From assembly GCA_947377285.1 (NCBI GenBank), contig CANCFT010000021.1, positions 1 to 56,773 on the forward strand: 56,773 nucleotides of DNA. The letters are read 5' to 3'. Of this stretch, positions 34,813 to 44,030 are shown piece by piece (positions within the stretch are counted from its first letter, which is position 1; each line of letters begins with the position of its first letter). Source of the DNA: Bacteriovoracaceae bacterium. Lineage in GTDB: Bacteria > Bdellovibrionota > Bacteriovoracia > Bacteriovoracales > Bacteriovoracaceae. The notes under the pieces are model-generated. The model did not search any database. It saw only the letters and a list, made by a program, of their open reading frames with translations, and was not told the DNA's origin. A program made the translations under genes and the position numbers.

Positions 34813-35205
34813 ATGAAAAATATATTGCAAGTCTTTACCATGCTTTTTCTCTCAGGTGCATTTACATCTCAAACAGTAATTGCGGCTACAGTCGCTCCAC
34901 AAGTTCAAATAATAATACAGAGTTGCGATACTCCTAACAATTTAGGAACAGCTAAAGCAATCGAAATCTATGGCGTGATAGATGACATTACTGGAGCTAT
35001 TTCAAACCTATCCGTACTTGAAGTTATATCATTCGATGTTGGCGATTTGAAAATGATTGTTCAAGGTGGAAATATAATTGGAACGCCAGGTGCCGACGTC
35101 ATTTACAAAAATATACTTGATGGAGACTCTAGTTTATCTATTACAAATAATATTGGAACACTTACATATAAAGGGCAACAGACTATTTTTACTCATTGCA
35201 AATAA
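34813..35205 (+). CDS. Small exported hypothetical protein (130 aa)
   Basis: The signal peptide ends near residue 25 (VIAATVAP). The mature ~105 residues are almost entirely beta-strand, with alternating hydrophobics, many Gly/Asp turns and just two Cys (near 38 and 129) that could bridge the N- and C-termini. AGGAG is six bases before the ATG. No family recognised; a small periplasmic or secreted beta-sandwich is plausible. It is not close enough to any neighbour to infer an operon. Confidence 0.65.
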   Translation: MKNILQVFTMLFLSGAFTSQTVIAATVAPQVQIIIQSCDTPNNLGTAKAIEIYGVIDDITGAISNLSVLEVISFDVGDLKMIVQGGNIIGTPGADVIYKNILDGDSSLSITNNIGTLTYKGQQTIFTHCK

Positions 35206-35616
35206 AGTTTGAATTTATGTCCAAAGAATAAGACTAAAAATTATAAAATAGAAATCAATTCTAAAGTAATCAAGTCGAAAAATAGATGAAGTCTAAAACT
35301 CCCTCAATTGATGTTCTTAAAATGAACTCAAAACGACTTTCAAAAGCAAATCTAAATTATGCTCTTGGTGAATTTGTTATCAAAATAAATTCTGAATTAA
35401 TACCAATTCTTTGCTTTTTTAATCCAAATCGAAGAAATACTCATATTCATCGGACTTGATATTCAACTTTTTGGCTAATTGATAAGCCCAAAAAAATCTT
35501 CATGAATTTAATCAACATAGTTTTGATTAATTAATGATTATTTTTGAGATCAAAAATTAGACTAACAAAGAAAAACTGCTTATCCTATTTTATCTTAAAA
35601 CTTTATAGGAGATTTC
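35206..35616. other. 411-bp intergenic region
   Basis: AT-rich spacer between two small exported-protein genes on the same strand. The only candidate coding element is a 57-codon frame at 35286-35459, listed separately. No clear terminator hairpin with a T-run follows the upstream gene. The stretch just before the barrel gene (35520-35600) is rich in TTAATTAAT-like sequence but has no convincing promoter pair. Confidence 0.4.
35286..35459 (+). CDS. Possible 57-aa small protein
   Basis: An ATG-to-TGA frame of 57 codons with natural-looking amino-acid composition (SKANLNYALGEFVIKINSEL, then a basic Arg/His-rich end). There is no good Shine-Dalgarno sequence and no recognised domain. It may be a small cytoplasmic protein, a decayed gene end or chance. 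The call rests on an open frame only. Confidence 0.2.
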   Translation: MKSKTPSIDVLKMNSKRLSKANLNYALGEFVIKINSELIPILCFFNPNRRNTHIHRT

Positions 35617-36129
35617 ATGAAAAACATGACTACATTAATAGTTGCGATTAGCTTTTCGCTACTTTCAACGACTGCATTTGCCAAATCTTCTGGCGAAATT
35701 TTTACTGCTAGCTCAAATTCAAATTTAATTTTTAGCCAAAGAAATTACGAAAATTACAAAGCTAGTTTTAATGCAACTGTCGGCTATGATCACGCCTTCT
35801 CCAATGGCTTCGAGCTTGGTGGAACTTTTGGATTATCAGTCATTTCTCACTATAGTATATATGCTTTAACGGTTGGACCAACATATAATATTCAAGGAAA
35901 AGATATCGAAAATTCTTATTACGCTGGTTTTAAGATTGGTATGCAAGTTGAAAATACTTATGGATACACTTATGACAATGCTATTGCCATTGTTGAGGGT
36001 GGAAAACGATTTAAGATTATTGAAGGTATCACTTACTCTCCAGGCGTTACAATCACTCAAGTTTTTGGAGCTAATGCTGATGACCCAACGATTGCGATCA
36101 ATATTTTTAAATTTTCTCTAGTTTTCTAA
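35617..36129 (+). CDS. Small outer-membrane beta-barrel-like protein (170 aa)
   Basis: The signal peptide ends at TAFAKSS (residue about 22). The mature part has about eight amphipathic strands with Gly/aromatic content (FNATVGYDHAFSNGFELGGTFGLSV, YALTVGPTYNI, YYAGFKIGMQV) and ends in a C-terminal strand finishing with Phe (FKFSLVF). That terminal aromatic is the BAM recognition pattern of outer-membrane barrels. GGAG is six bases before the ATG. It converges on the large oxidoreductase gene. Function unknown. Confidence 0.7.
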   Translation: MKNMTTLIVAISFSLLSTTAFAKSSGEIFTASSNSNLIFSQRNYENYKASFNATVGYDHAFSNGFELGGTFGLSVISHYSIYALTVGPTYNIQGKDIENSYYAGFKIGMQVENTYGYTYDNAIAIVEGGKRFKIIEGITYSPGVTITQVFGANADDPTIAINIFKFSLVF

Positions 36130-36156
36130 TTTATAATTAATTACTAAAGTTGAACA

Positions 36157-36210
36157 ACGTCCCATGAAAATTGAGCCGTTGCATTTTTTACAAATTGATT
36201 CCATGGGACG
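36157..36210. repeat. 9-bp inverted repeat at the end of the IOR gene
   Basis: CGTCCCATG at about 36158-36166 and CATGGGACG at 36202-36210 are exact inverted repeats around a 35-nt spacer that contains the IOR stop codon and a T-run. A long-loop hairpin could form in the 3' end of the minus-strand transcript; whether it terminates is unclear. Confidence 0.35.
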
Positions 36211-39200
36211 CTTCGTAGCGAACATCTCGATAACCTTTAATGTTTTCTAGTTTTTTTAATTCAGGATAATTAAGAACTTTATTTAATAATTGAGATCTTA
36301 TTAATTGAGCAATTTCTTTTTCACGTTTATGCCACTGAGGTAAAATCTGGCGCAATAGACGTGCGTGCCTCATCGATTTTAACATCCAAACCTTAGGAGA
36401 AAAATCAAATTCAATCTTTTTAGAACCAATATCAAAGCTAGGTCGGTTGATAAAAACTTTTTTATAATGATTTCCAAGATTTCCATAATGATTTTCATCA
36501 TGAACTCTTCTCAATGGAGAAATCATCTGATGAGCAATAAAAACTTCATCTTTTATAAAATAAGTTTTTACCAAAGTACGGAGGGCCATTGGTAAAAGTT
36601 GGTCATCTTGATCATGACGATAAAATTCGGCCAACTGATGGGCTTCAATAAAAAACTGGTCGAGATTAATCCCACGGTCAAAAAGAATGATATCGTGAAG
36701 ATATTGTCCAAGATGATTTGGGTTTACTTTAGGAAATAATAATTCGAGGGCCTTAAATTTTTCTTCAAAAAGATCAATTGATGAACTTGCCCCAAGAAAA
36801 CAACTTTCTTTAAGGGAAAGTTTAAATAAAATTAAATCCAATTTTGAAACTTCGTCATTCGTATGTATTTTTTTCCCAAGTGCCATTGACCGGCCCATTT
36901 GAAAGGCATGTAGATTATTTGATAATTCTTCTTTTTTAAGTGTCCGAGAAAAAGCAGCTTCAATATCAATACTTGAAAATGGGAGTAAACCATTTTGAAA
37001 TGCCACTCCTAAAATCATCGCAGAGGCATAAACACTTTTACCAAGGTGCTGCTCGCATACTTCTTTCATTGGACTCAAAATCATTCGCTCATGAAGAAGA
37101 TTTTTTAATTTATTTTGCAAAACGCTTTCATTTATAGGAGCTTTCACTTGACCTTTATCAAGCAAAATCGAAAGGGGAATTTGAAATTTTTCGTCAAAAA
37201 TGGCAATACCGGATTGACTTAAAAAGGCTAAATGTTGAGATCCATCAAGAAGATCTGGAGATAATAATAAATCGGCCCCACCTAGAGGAGTGATTTGAGC
37301 ATGAGATTTTCCAACTTGAAAAAGTGCTAAGTGTGCTGTGACATTCCCATTTCTTTGGGCCAATCCTTTTTGATCGACAAATTTAAAATCTATATCTGAT
37401 CTGCCGCCCATTGTTTTTGCTGCTTCGGCCAAGACTCTTGATATAGTTGTTACACCAGATCCACCGACTCCCGTTACAATGACTCGAAAATCATTTCCAG
37501 CTGCTATATTTTCAAGTGATTTTTTAGCAATCGGTTCAGGCAAATGATTAATTGATAAATCACTCTTTGTTTTTGTTTTATATTTTGTTGGATGAAAATT
37601 CATCACTTCAACTAATTCAAAACTTGGGCAAACTTTTATTTTTGTACAATAAGAATCGGCCACACAAATTTGAGGGTCAATCATCACTTTAGATCCGTAG
37701 GCATCAAAAGTTTGAGAAAGCCCTGGGCAACCTGTAAGCTCAACACACGCGCGGCAATCTTCACAAGCATCGGTGTTGATTTGATAAAAACTCTGAACCT
37801 TTAAAGTTTCTCCGCTTGAGAAAATTTTGCGCTCAAGGGATTTCTTTTTTCCGTGAAATGTAAGGCCGCATTCTTTATTAGAAATAATGACCTTCGTTCC
37901 TTTTTTTCCAATGATTTCTCGCAATAAATTTTGATAAAAATAACGATCACTTGGATTAACTTCGTGGGCCTCATTAACTCCCAACGCTTTAACAACATTG
38001 AGCATATCTTGTGAAGGTCGCTTAAATCCTTCAACTGATTCACCTGTACGCGGAGTAAATTGGTGACCTGTCATCGCTGTGTTATCGTTATCAAGAAGAA
38101 TATAAGTAATGTCGTGATTCATTTGCACTGAATTGGAAATATCAGTAATTCCCGAGTGAAAAAAAGTTGAATCTCCCATGAGAACAACAGAAGGATTAGT
38201 AGTGAATAAATCAACCCCCGCTCCAAGAGCGCCACCTTGACCCATGGCCGAGAGGTTATGCATTTCTTTAAATGGCTCTAAGAATGAAAGAGAATAACAA
38301 CCAACATCCCCATGACTAATTAAATTGATATTCTGTTTTTTTAAATGGCCTCTTAAGTCCTTTAATAAGGAGAGAGTTTCTCGGTGTGGACAACCTGGAC
38401 AAAACGTTGGTAATCGTCTTGGTAGTGCTTCAGTTAAAACAATCCCTGGAAGTAACGAATGGCAAGCTGACAATTCAAGAATGTTCATCACTTCAGAAAT
38501 TTTATCTAAAACAATTTCATAATTTAGACCACCAAAAACGGGAAAGCCTTCTTTGGCCCCAAACTTTTTCCCAAAAATTTTTAACTGAATATTATGCCGA
38601 GCACATAGCTCATAGATTTCTGTTTCAAGAAATCCTCTTTTTTCTTCGACGATGATAAGCACTTCAAGATTTTTTAAATACGGAATAAGTAATTCTGGTA
38701 TTAACGGATAGGGGGCCCCAACCTTGTAGAGTGAAAATCGCTCTAAGGCATTATTGTCGTCGAGAACGTGTTTGAGAATTTCAAAAACCGCTCCACTACT
38801 CATAAAACCAATTTTAGATTCAATAGCACCAAAAGATTTATCGAGACGATAGTCTTTTAAAACTTCATACACCTTGGGGAAGCGCTCATTGATCATGGCG
38901 ACGTCGGCCTTAAGTGAATTAGGTGGAACCATCACATTTTTTGATAAATCAAAAGTAGAGGGATCCAGCTCAATAAGTTCGGAGTCTATTTTTTTTTCTT
39001 CACCTCGCTCCACTAATCCGCCCCCTTCGGCCATAAAAGTTGTCAGCAAAAGCCCTTGGTAAACAGAAGTCTTCAAAGATATATCTAAAGAAATTTTTAT
39101 CCATTCTTTAAGTTCACTTGGAGTAGACGGATCAAGAAAGGGAATATGAAGATGCTTAAATAAATAGCGTGAATCAGCAGGCGCAGATGTTGAAATAGAC

Positions 39201-39541
39201 CATGGGTCATCGCCAACGACTATCACAACACCGCCTTTGCCTGGATTAGAAAAATTTCCAACAGACAAGGCGTCACTGGCCACATGAAGCCCCATAGATT
39301 TCATTGCGACTATTGCATTTTTATGCGCTTGCTTGGCTCCACTTGCCATCGCCGCGGCATTGGCTTCGCTATTAGCAATAACAACTCTCAATCCCTTTTT
39401 TTTAAATTCTGCTTTTTTTTCATAGAGAATATTAAAATAATCGGCCAGTGGAGAACCTGGGTATCCTGTATATAAGTGAAATCCTGCTTCGAGAGCGCCT
39501 TGGATTATCAATTCATTTCCGTTCAAAATTTCTTTTGCCAT
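36188..39541 (-). CDS. Indolepyruvate/arylpyruvate ferredoxin oxidoreductase, fused subunits
   Basis: TPP enzyme that decarboxylates aryl-pyruvates (indolepyruvate, phenylpyruvate, 4-hydroxyphenylpyruvate) to arylacetyl-CoA, reducing ferredoxin. Residues about 1-190: PYR domain with YTGYPGSPLADYF. Residues about 390-560: TPP-binding domain with GDVGCYSLSF, GDSTFFHSG and LDNDNTAMTGHQ. Residues about 590-640: two [4Fe-4S] motifs (CEDCRACVELTGCP and CVADSYCTKIKVCP). Residues about 680-870: IorB/gamma domain with VTGVGGSGVTTISRVLAEA. A C-terminal ~240-residue extension follows, as in long proteobacterial forms. IorA and IorB are thus one 1117-aa chain. The ATG at 39541 is used; a GTG at 39556 is possible. 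It is divergent from hppD, so both arylpyruvate enzymes flank one spacer. Confidence 0.93.
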   Translation of the reverse strand: MAKEILNGNELIIQGALEAGFHLYTGYPGSPLADYFNILYEKKAEFKKKGLRVVIANSEANAAAMASGAKQAHKNAIVAMKSMGLHVASDALSVGNFSNPGKGGVVIVVGDDPWSISTSAPADSRYLFKHLHIPFLDPSTPSELKEWIKISLDISLKTSVYQGLLLTTFMAEGGGLVERGEEKKIDSELIELDPSTFDLSKNVMVPPNSLKADVAMINERFPKVYEVLKDYRLDKSFGAIESKIGFMSSGAVFEILKHVLDDNNALERFSLYKVGAPYPLIPELLIPYLKNLEVLIIVEEKRGFLETEIYELCARHNIQLKIFGKKFGAKEGFPVFGGLNYEIVLDKISEVMNILELSACHSLLPGIVLTEALPRRLPTFCPGCPHRETLSLLKDLRGHLKKQNINLISHGDVGCYSLSFLEPFKEMHNLSAMGQGGALGAGVDLFTTNPSVVLMGDSTFFHSGITDISNSVQMNHDITYILLDNDNTAMTGHQFTPRTGESVEGFKRPSQDMLNVVKALGVNEAHEVNPSDRYFYQNLLREIIGKKGTKVIISNKECGLTFHGKKKSLERKIFSSGETLKVQSFYQINTDACEDCRACVELTGCPGLSQTFDAYGSKVMIDPQICVADSYCTKIKVCPSFELVEVMNFHPTKYKTKTKSDLSINHLPEPIAKKSLENIAAGNDFRVIVTGVGGSGVTTISRVLAEAAKTMGGRSDIDFKFVDQKGLAQRNGNVTAHLALFQVGKSHAQITPLGGADLLLSPDLLDGSQHLAFLSQSGIAIFDEKFQIPLSILLDKGQVKAPINESVLQNKLKNLLHERMILSPMKEVCEQHLGKSVYASAMILGVAFQNGLLPFSSIDIEAAFSRTLKKEELSNNLHAFQMGRSMALGKKIHTNDEVSKLDLILFKLSLKESCFLGASSSIDLFEEKFKALELLFPKVNPNHLGQYLHDIILFDRGINLDQFFIEAHQLAEFYRHDQDDQLLPMALRTLVKTYFIKDEVFIAHQMISPLRRVHDENHYGNLGNHYKKVFINRPSFDIGSKKIEFDFSPKVWMLKSMRHARLLRQILPQWHKREKEIAQLIRSQLLNKVLNYPELKKLENIKGYRDVRYEASHGINL

Positions 39542-39624
39542 TTTTCTATTGCTCACTAGTGTTTAAGAATGATTAAATTCAATGACTATTTTTATCCTAA
39601 ACTTACAAACAAGGAAGGTAACTT

Positions 39625-40701
39625 GTGTCAATTATCAATCCCGGAAACCCACTTGGAATCGAGGCCATTGACCATTTAGAATTTTGTACTGATTCATTGC
39701 AATCTGAAACAATTAAAACTCTCTATAAATTTGGATTTGAAAAAACTTATACCGATTCACTTTCTAACGCTGAAGTTTACTCCCAAGGTCAAGTTCGATT
39801 TGTCGTTGTGGCCCATCCGGATCAAAACCATTCTTCAGTTAAGTATTTTAAGCTTCATGGAGAAGGGGTCTGTAAAATTTCATTTCTTGTAGAAAATGCA
39901 GAACATGCATTGACGGAAGCCCTTTCTAGAGGGGCCGAATTAAGAGAGCCACTAACAACAGTAGTGAGTGAGCATGGTCTCTACAAAATGGGTTCAATTC
40001 AAGGATTCGGTGACGTCCTTAATGAATTTATTGAACGCCCGAAAGCTTATTTTCGCCCACAATATAGTAAAGTTGCAACTGATCCAAACGCTCAACCACT
40101 TAAACAAAGATTTTCACGCATTGATCACTTAACTAATAATGTGGCCAAAGGTGAGATGCGCCGTTGGGTCAATTTTTATAAACAAATCTTCGGAATGGAA
40201 GTGACTCGCTATTTTGATATTAAAGGACAAAAAACCGGTTTAGAATCAGAAGTTGTTCAGTTGCCTAATGGCTCAGTGATCATTCCTATTAATGAACCAG
40301 CAGAAAATAATTCAAAATCACAAATCCAAGAATTTTTAGACTTACACAAAGGTCCTGGTGTTCAGCATATTGCCCTTATGACAGGTGACATATTAACAAC
40401 TGTCGAAGATCTTCAAGAAAGGGGAATTAAATTTTTAAATATTCCTAGTACCTATTATGAAAATATCCCGAAACGACTATTTACCGTCAATGAAGACTTG
40501 GCCGTTTTAGAAAAAAGACAACTTTTAGTTGATGGTGATAATGAAGGATATTTGCTTCAAAATTTTACTGAAGCTTATGTAGGTCCACTCTTTTTTGAAA
40601 CAATCCAACGAAAAAATCATTGGGGATTTGGTGAAGGAAATTTTCAAGCATTATTTGATGCAATTGAATTAGATCAAATGAAACGTGGATATTTAAAATA
40701 A
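39625..40701 (+). CDS. hppD: 4-Hydroxyphenylpyruvate dioxygenase
   Basis: Fe(II) enzyme converting 4-hydroxyphenylpyruvate to homogentisate in tyrosine catabolism. Two VOC domains are present; the C-terminal one has all iron ligands: IDHLTNNV (His near 172), GVQHIALMTGDI (His near 249) and FFETIQRK (Glu near 330). NYTG-like RKNHWGFGEGNFQALFDAIELDQMKRG at the C-terminus closes the active site. The GTG start at 39625 has GGAAGG eight bases before it. 358 aa is the family length. It converges on the glycosyltransferase with a 1-bp gap. Homogentisate 1,2-dioxygenase and fumarylacetoacetase are not in the window. Confidence 0.96.
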   Translation: MSIINPGNPLGIEAIDHLEFCTDSLQSETIKTLYKFGFEKTYTDSLSNAEVYSQGQVRFVVVAHPDQNHSSVKYFKLHGEGVCKISFLVENAEHALTEALSRGAELREPLTTVVSEHGLYKMGSIQGFGDVLNEFIERPKAYFRPQYSKVATDPNAQPLKQRFSRIDHLTNNVAKGEMRRWVNFYKQIFGMEVTRYFDIKGQKTGLESEVVQLPNGSVIIPINEPAENNSKSQIQEFLDLHKGPGVQHIALMTGDILTTVEDLQERGIKFLNIPSTYYENIPKRLFTVNEDLAVLEKRQLLVDGDNEGYLLQNFTEAYVGPLFFETIQRKNHWGFGEGNFQALFDAIELDQMKRGYLK

Positions 40702-40702
40702 G

Positions 40703-41965
40703 TTAATCTTCAGAATAAGCTTTTAAATAGAGTTGAGCAATTGGGTCTTCATAAGAATTGAAGGCCCTTTGAATATCTCCAGTAGATTCAAAATGGGCCT
40801 GCTGTTTATAAAGAATTCTAGTAGTTTCAGTAACTGTCAATATTTCAGCTTTAATCGCTGGATCACTATTTTCCAACATTTTTAAAATATTTTGAAATTC
40901 ATAACTTACTGCTTCTGCCGAAAAGTAAGTTGGCAAAGCTAGTTCCCTTGTTGCTAAACCTGATTGTTTTACAGATGCCTCTTTCATTTTCAATGAAAAA
41001 TCTAATGCAGAAATTAGAGGTCTCCCCTTTTCAAAAATAACTTTTGAAGTCATTACTCTTTCAGCCATTAATCGACTAAAGACTTTATGCCCTCCCCAAT
41101 CGCTTACAACGGCCGATGCTCCGAAGGATAGTGATCTCATTAATGCCATTCCAAAATTTTCATCAGAATGAGTACTAGGGGAAACAAATATATGACTCTC
41201 ACTTAATTCTTGATAGATAATTTCTCTTTCAATAAATCCCTTAAAAACAATTTTTTCACTTAGCCCATAATTTCTCACGAGCTCTTTTAAATTTTGAAGG
41301 CACTCTGTTGAGACAATCCCCATATTGGGACTGCCAAAATAATCTTCTTTTCCATAAATATACAATGGCATTACGTTTGAGTTTTGTGTGTGTAGTAAGT
41401 GATAGGCTTCAATTAAAATATCCAGATTTTTTTGATCAGTAATGCGACCGATATAAGCAAAAACTTTAGCGGGAATTACAGTTGTAGAAACAGTTTGTTC
41501 AAGTGGAAAGTGTGGATAAGGTATATCGAGAACACAAGCATTTAAGGAAGTCAGATTCACACAAGCAATATCTCCAGGACAAGTCCCAATAAAGATATCT
41601 TGATTAGTCATTATTTCTAAAACACCAAAACGGTATTGAGGCCAAAGGCCCAGTGTTCCATGCCCATACAAATGTAAAACAAATGGAGCAGAGATATAAA
41701 AATTGAGGCGAATTTGCCTCATTAATTTCGAGATTGTTTCATTAAAAGCGATGACGACAATCAAGTCACAATCCATTAAAAAATGAATATAATTTCGAAG
41801 AGGTTCACTATCTGCATTGATCAATTTATGTTCAAATAATTGATCATTAGCGGCTTTTACCCAACATTTTTCAATGGAAGGGAGTACTTCGCGCATGCTC
41901 ACCCATTTATAATTTTGTTGTGTAGACAGGATGGCAATTTTTTTAACTTTTTTAGTATTATTCAT
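40703..41965 (-). CDS. Glycosyltransferase family 4-type protein
   Basis: GT-B fold glycosyltransferase of 420 aa. The N-terminal domain has LYGHGTLGLWPQYRFGV. The C-terminal nucleotide-sugar domain has FAYIGRITDQKNLDILIEAYHLL near 170, LYIYGKED, IVFKGFIEREIIYQELSESHIFVSPSTHSDENFGMALMRSLSFGASAVVSDWGGHKV near 245-305. The DENFGMALMRSLSFG segment is the E-x7-E-like motif region, with ENFG in place of ExFG. Sugar and acceptor are unknown; an envelope polysaccharide role is likely from the class. It interrupts the aromatic catabolic region between hppD and ethD and is on the opposite strand, so it is probably unrelated. Confidence 0.85.
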   Translation of the reverse strand: MNNTKKVKKIAILSTQQNYKWVSMREVLPSIEKCWVKAANDQLFEHKLINADSEPLRNYIHFLMDCDLIVVIAFNETISKLMRQIRLNFYISAPFVLHLYGHGTLGLWPQYRFGVLEIMTNQDIFIGTCPGDIACVNLTSLNACVLDIPYPHFPLEQTVSTTVIPAKVFAYIGRITDQKNLDILIEAYHLLHTQNSNVMPLYIYGKEDYFGSPNMGIVSTECLQNLKELVRNYGLSEKIVFKGFIEREIIYQELSESHIFVSPSTHSDENFGMALMRSLSFGASAVVSDWGGHKVFSRLMAERVMTSKVIFEKGRPLISALDFSLKMKEASVKQSGLATRELALPTYFSAEAVSYEFQNILKMLENSDPAIKAEILTVTETTRILYKQQAHFESTGDIQRAFNSYEDPIAQLYLKAYSED

Positions 41966-42034
41966 TTTAAATTGTGATGACTTGACTCATCAATTTATCA
42001 GTTTTTGTCACATTCTCTGATCCTATGCCAAAAT

Positions 42035-42062
42035 TTGCTAAAGACAAAATACTAATGATAAT
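42035..42062 (+). promoter_or_regulatory. Candidate promoter of the paa-like operon
   Basis: TTGCTA and GATAAT are separated by 16 bp, ending about 53 bases before the ethD ATG. Each matches consensus at four to five positions. The position is right for the first promoter of the long plus-strand run. AT-rich background keeps confidence low. Confidence 0.35.
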
Positions 42063-42115
42063 ATTTTGGAACTTTTTAACCTCTACGCCAATAGAAAACT
42101 ATCGAGGAATATGAC

Positions 42116-42424
42116 ATGTATAAAATGATTGCCCATTACAAAATGCCTGCTAACATTGAAGCCTTTGATGAGTGGTATAAATCTCACACAGAGATTGCTA
42201 AAAAAGTTCCATTAGTTAAAGAATTTCGATTCACAAAAGTCACAGGCGGTCCACGTGGGGCAAGTGATTTGTATTTTATTGCAGAATTGGTCTTTCAATC
42301 AAAAGAAGATTTTAAAACTGCGATGAGTTCTCCTGAAAACATGGCCGCAGGCAAAGATGCCTTCACTCATTACAAAGATATTTTATCAATTCACTTTGCA
42401 GAAGAAGAAATCATTAAGTTATAG
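42116..42424 (+). CDS. EthD-family protein
   Basis: Small dimeric alpha-beta barrel (ferredoxin-like) protein of 102 aa. Motifs: AHYKMPANIEAFDEWYKSHTEIAKKVPLVKEFRFTKV at residues 5-41, DLYFIAELVFQSKEDFKTAMSSPE at 56-79, and a final FAEEE. The Y/H pattern and the spacing match EthD proteins, small accessory or enzymatic proteins found with oxygenases and aromatic or ether breakdown. GAGG lies eight bases before the ATG. It is the first gene of the paa-like operon, 10 bp before the hydratase. It could remove or bind a reactive ring-cleavage intermediate; that role is inferred. Confidence 0.8.
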   Translation: MYKMIAHYKMPANIEAFDEWYKSHTEIAKKVPLVKEFRFTKVTGGPRGASDLYFIAELVFQSKEDFKTAMSSPENMAAGKDAFTHYKDILSIHFAEEEIIKL

Positions 42425-42434
42425 GATGAAAATC

Positions 42435-43214
42435 ATGGATAATATTCTATTAGAATTTCCTTATAACCAGCATGAGCATATCGCCCTAGTGACACTTCAC
42501 CGTCCAAAAGTTTTAAATGCACTTTCAACTGACTTGATGAATGAATTACTCGAGTGCCTGACTAGACTAGATAATAATCCAAATGTCAGAGTTATTATCC
42601 TAACAGGAAGTGACCGCGCTTTTGCCGCAGGAGCCGACATCGCTCAAATGGTCAGTGCCTCACCTATTGACCAAATCAATGATCACCGGTTTAAAACTTG
42701 GGAAATGTTAAAACTTATCACAAAGCCAATTATAGCTGCCGTTAATGGATTTGCTTTAGGAGGAGGTTGTGAGTTAGCGATGTCTTGCGACTTTATCGTT
42801 GCAGGTGATGAAGCTAAATTTTCTCAACCAGAAATTAAAATAGGAACAATTCCAGGGGCCGGTGGAACTCAGCGCCTGACTCGTGCCATTGGAAAATCAA
42901 AGGCCATGATGATGGTCTTAACTGGTGAAATGATCGATGCAAAGTCAGCACTTGATTGGGGATTAGTAGCAAAAGTTGTCCCTGCAAACACTCTACTTCA
43001 AGAAACTTTTGAGATCGCTAAAAGTATTTCTGAACGAGCTCCTGTTGCTGTCAAATTGGCAAAAGAAGCCGTTAATAAATCTTTTGAAATGTCACTCAAA
43101 GATGGAATGGATTTTGAAAGAAGAAATTTTTATTTAACGTTTTCGTCTGCAGATCAAAAAGAAGGGATGAAAGCTTTTATTGAAAAAAGAAGTCCCAAAT
43201 ACTTAGGAAACTAA
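42435..43214 (+). CDS. paaF: Enoyl-CoA hydratase (PaaF/short-chain crotonase type)
   Basis: Classical crotonase hydrating 2,3-dehydroacyl-CoA. Oxyanion hole DRAFAAGADIAQM near residue 60 and NGFALGGGCELAMSCD near 105. Both catalytic Glu are present: GGGCE and QPEIKIGTIPGAGGTQRLTRAIGKS, spaced 20 apart as in rat mitochondrial crotonase. The C-terminus SSADQKEGMKAFIEKRSPKY is also typical. The ATG at 42435 follows AGGA at 42423-42426 by eight bases and is preferred over the ATG at 42426. 259 aa. The position before PaaG, PaaH and PaaJ homologues makes PaaF (2,3-dehydroadipyl-CoA hydratase) likely; general beta-oxidation use cannot be excluded. Confidence 0.9.
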   Translation: MDNILLEFPYNQHEHIALVTLHRPKVLNALSTDLMNELLECLTRLDNNPNVRVIILTGSDRAFAAGADIAQMVSASPIDQINDHRFKTWEMLKLITKPIIAAVNGFALGGGCELAMSCDFIVAGDEAKFSQPEIKIGTIPGAGGTQRLTRAIGKSKAMMMVLTGEMIDAKSALDWGLVAKVVPANTLLQETFEIAKSISERAPVAVKLAKEAVNKSFEMSLKDGMDFERRNFYLTFSSADQKEGMKAFIEKRSPKYLGN

Positions 43215-43215
43215 T

Positions 43216-44007
43216 ATGGAAACTGGTTACAAGTTCATCATTTATGAAGAACAAAATGCGACTGCAATTATTTCGTTGAACCGTCCAGATATGTATAACG
43301 CCTTAAATGCTGAAGCTAAACTTGAAGTTGTCCAAGCGATTCGTGATGCCAATAAAAACTCTGCCATTAGATCAATTGTATTAACTGGAAAAGGCAAAGC
43401 CTTTTCCACGGGGCAAGATTTAAATGACCGAAGTGTTCAATCAAGTTTAGGACCTGTTGATTTAGGACAGACTCTTCAAAATGAATGGAATCCTCTAATC
43501 AATAGTATTCGTGATTCAAAAAAAATTATCATCGCTGCAGTTAATGGTGTTTGCGCTGGTGCTGGAATTTCAGTGGCCATTGCTTGTGACTTAATTATCG
43601 CCAAGCCACTTACAAAATTTGTAGGAGCTTTTAGCAGACTCGGATTGGCCCCAGATGCTGGCTCAACCTATACATTTGTCCGGGCCCTTGGTTATCAAAA
43701 AACAATGGCTTTCTTTTTATTAGGTGAGCCATTAATGGCCGAAGAAATGCTAGCAGCTGGCCTTATAAATGAGTTAGATGAAAATCCGCTTGTTAGATCA
43801 ATAGAATATTCTACTGCTATTAACAAACTTTCTCCAATAAGTACTGAAGCCATTAAAAAGAATTTGAAATTTGCAATGGATGCTAATTTTAATGAATCTA
43901 TGGAAAGAGAAATGTATGCCCAACGCTTTTTAGGTCGAAGTTCCGACTATAAAGAAGGCCTCTCTGCATTTTTAGAAAAACGAGATCCCCAATTTACTGG
44001 AAATTAG
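43216..44007 (+). CDS. paaG: Ring-1,2-epoxyphenylacetyl-CoA isomerase-like protein (PaaG)
   Basis: Crotonase-family isomerase that converts the epoxide of phenylacetyl-CoA to the oxepin in the Paa pathway. KAFSTGQDLNDRSVQ near residue 62 matches the GQDLNDR motif of E. coli PaaG. NGVCAGAGISVAIACD near 112 has no crotonase Glu, as in PaaG. SRLGLAPDAGSTY keeps the catalytic Asp. The C-terminus GRSSDYKEGLSAFLEKRDPQFTGN is also the PaaG pattern (GRSADYREG, KRSPQFTG). Length 263 aa is right. It starts 1 bp after paaF and is 23 bp before the diiron protein gene. Confidence in the PaaG assignment is high from these motifs. Confidence 0.92.
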   Translation: METGYKFIIYEEQNATAIISLNRPDMYNALNAEAKLEVVQAIRDANKNSAIRSIVLTGKGKAFSTGQDLNDRSVQSSLGPVDLGQTLQNEWNPLINSIRDSKKIIIAAVNGVCAGAGISVAIACDLIIAKPLTKFVGAFSRLGLAPDAGSTYTFVRALGYQKTMAFFLLGEPLMAEEMLAAGLINELDENPLVRSIEYSTAINKLSPISTEAIKKNLKFAMDANFNESMEREMYAQRFLGRSSDYKEGLSAFLEKRDPQFTGN

Positions 44008-44030
44008 ATAGTCATTTTTAGGAGAAAATT

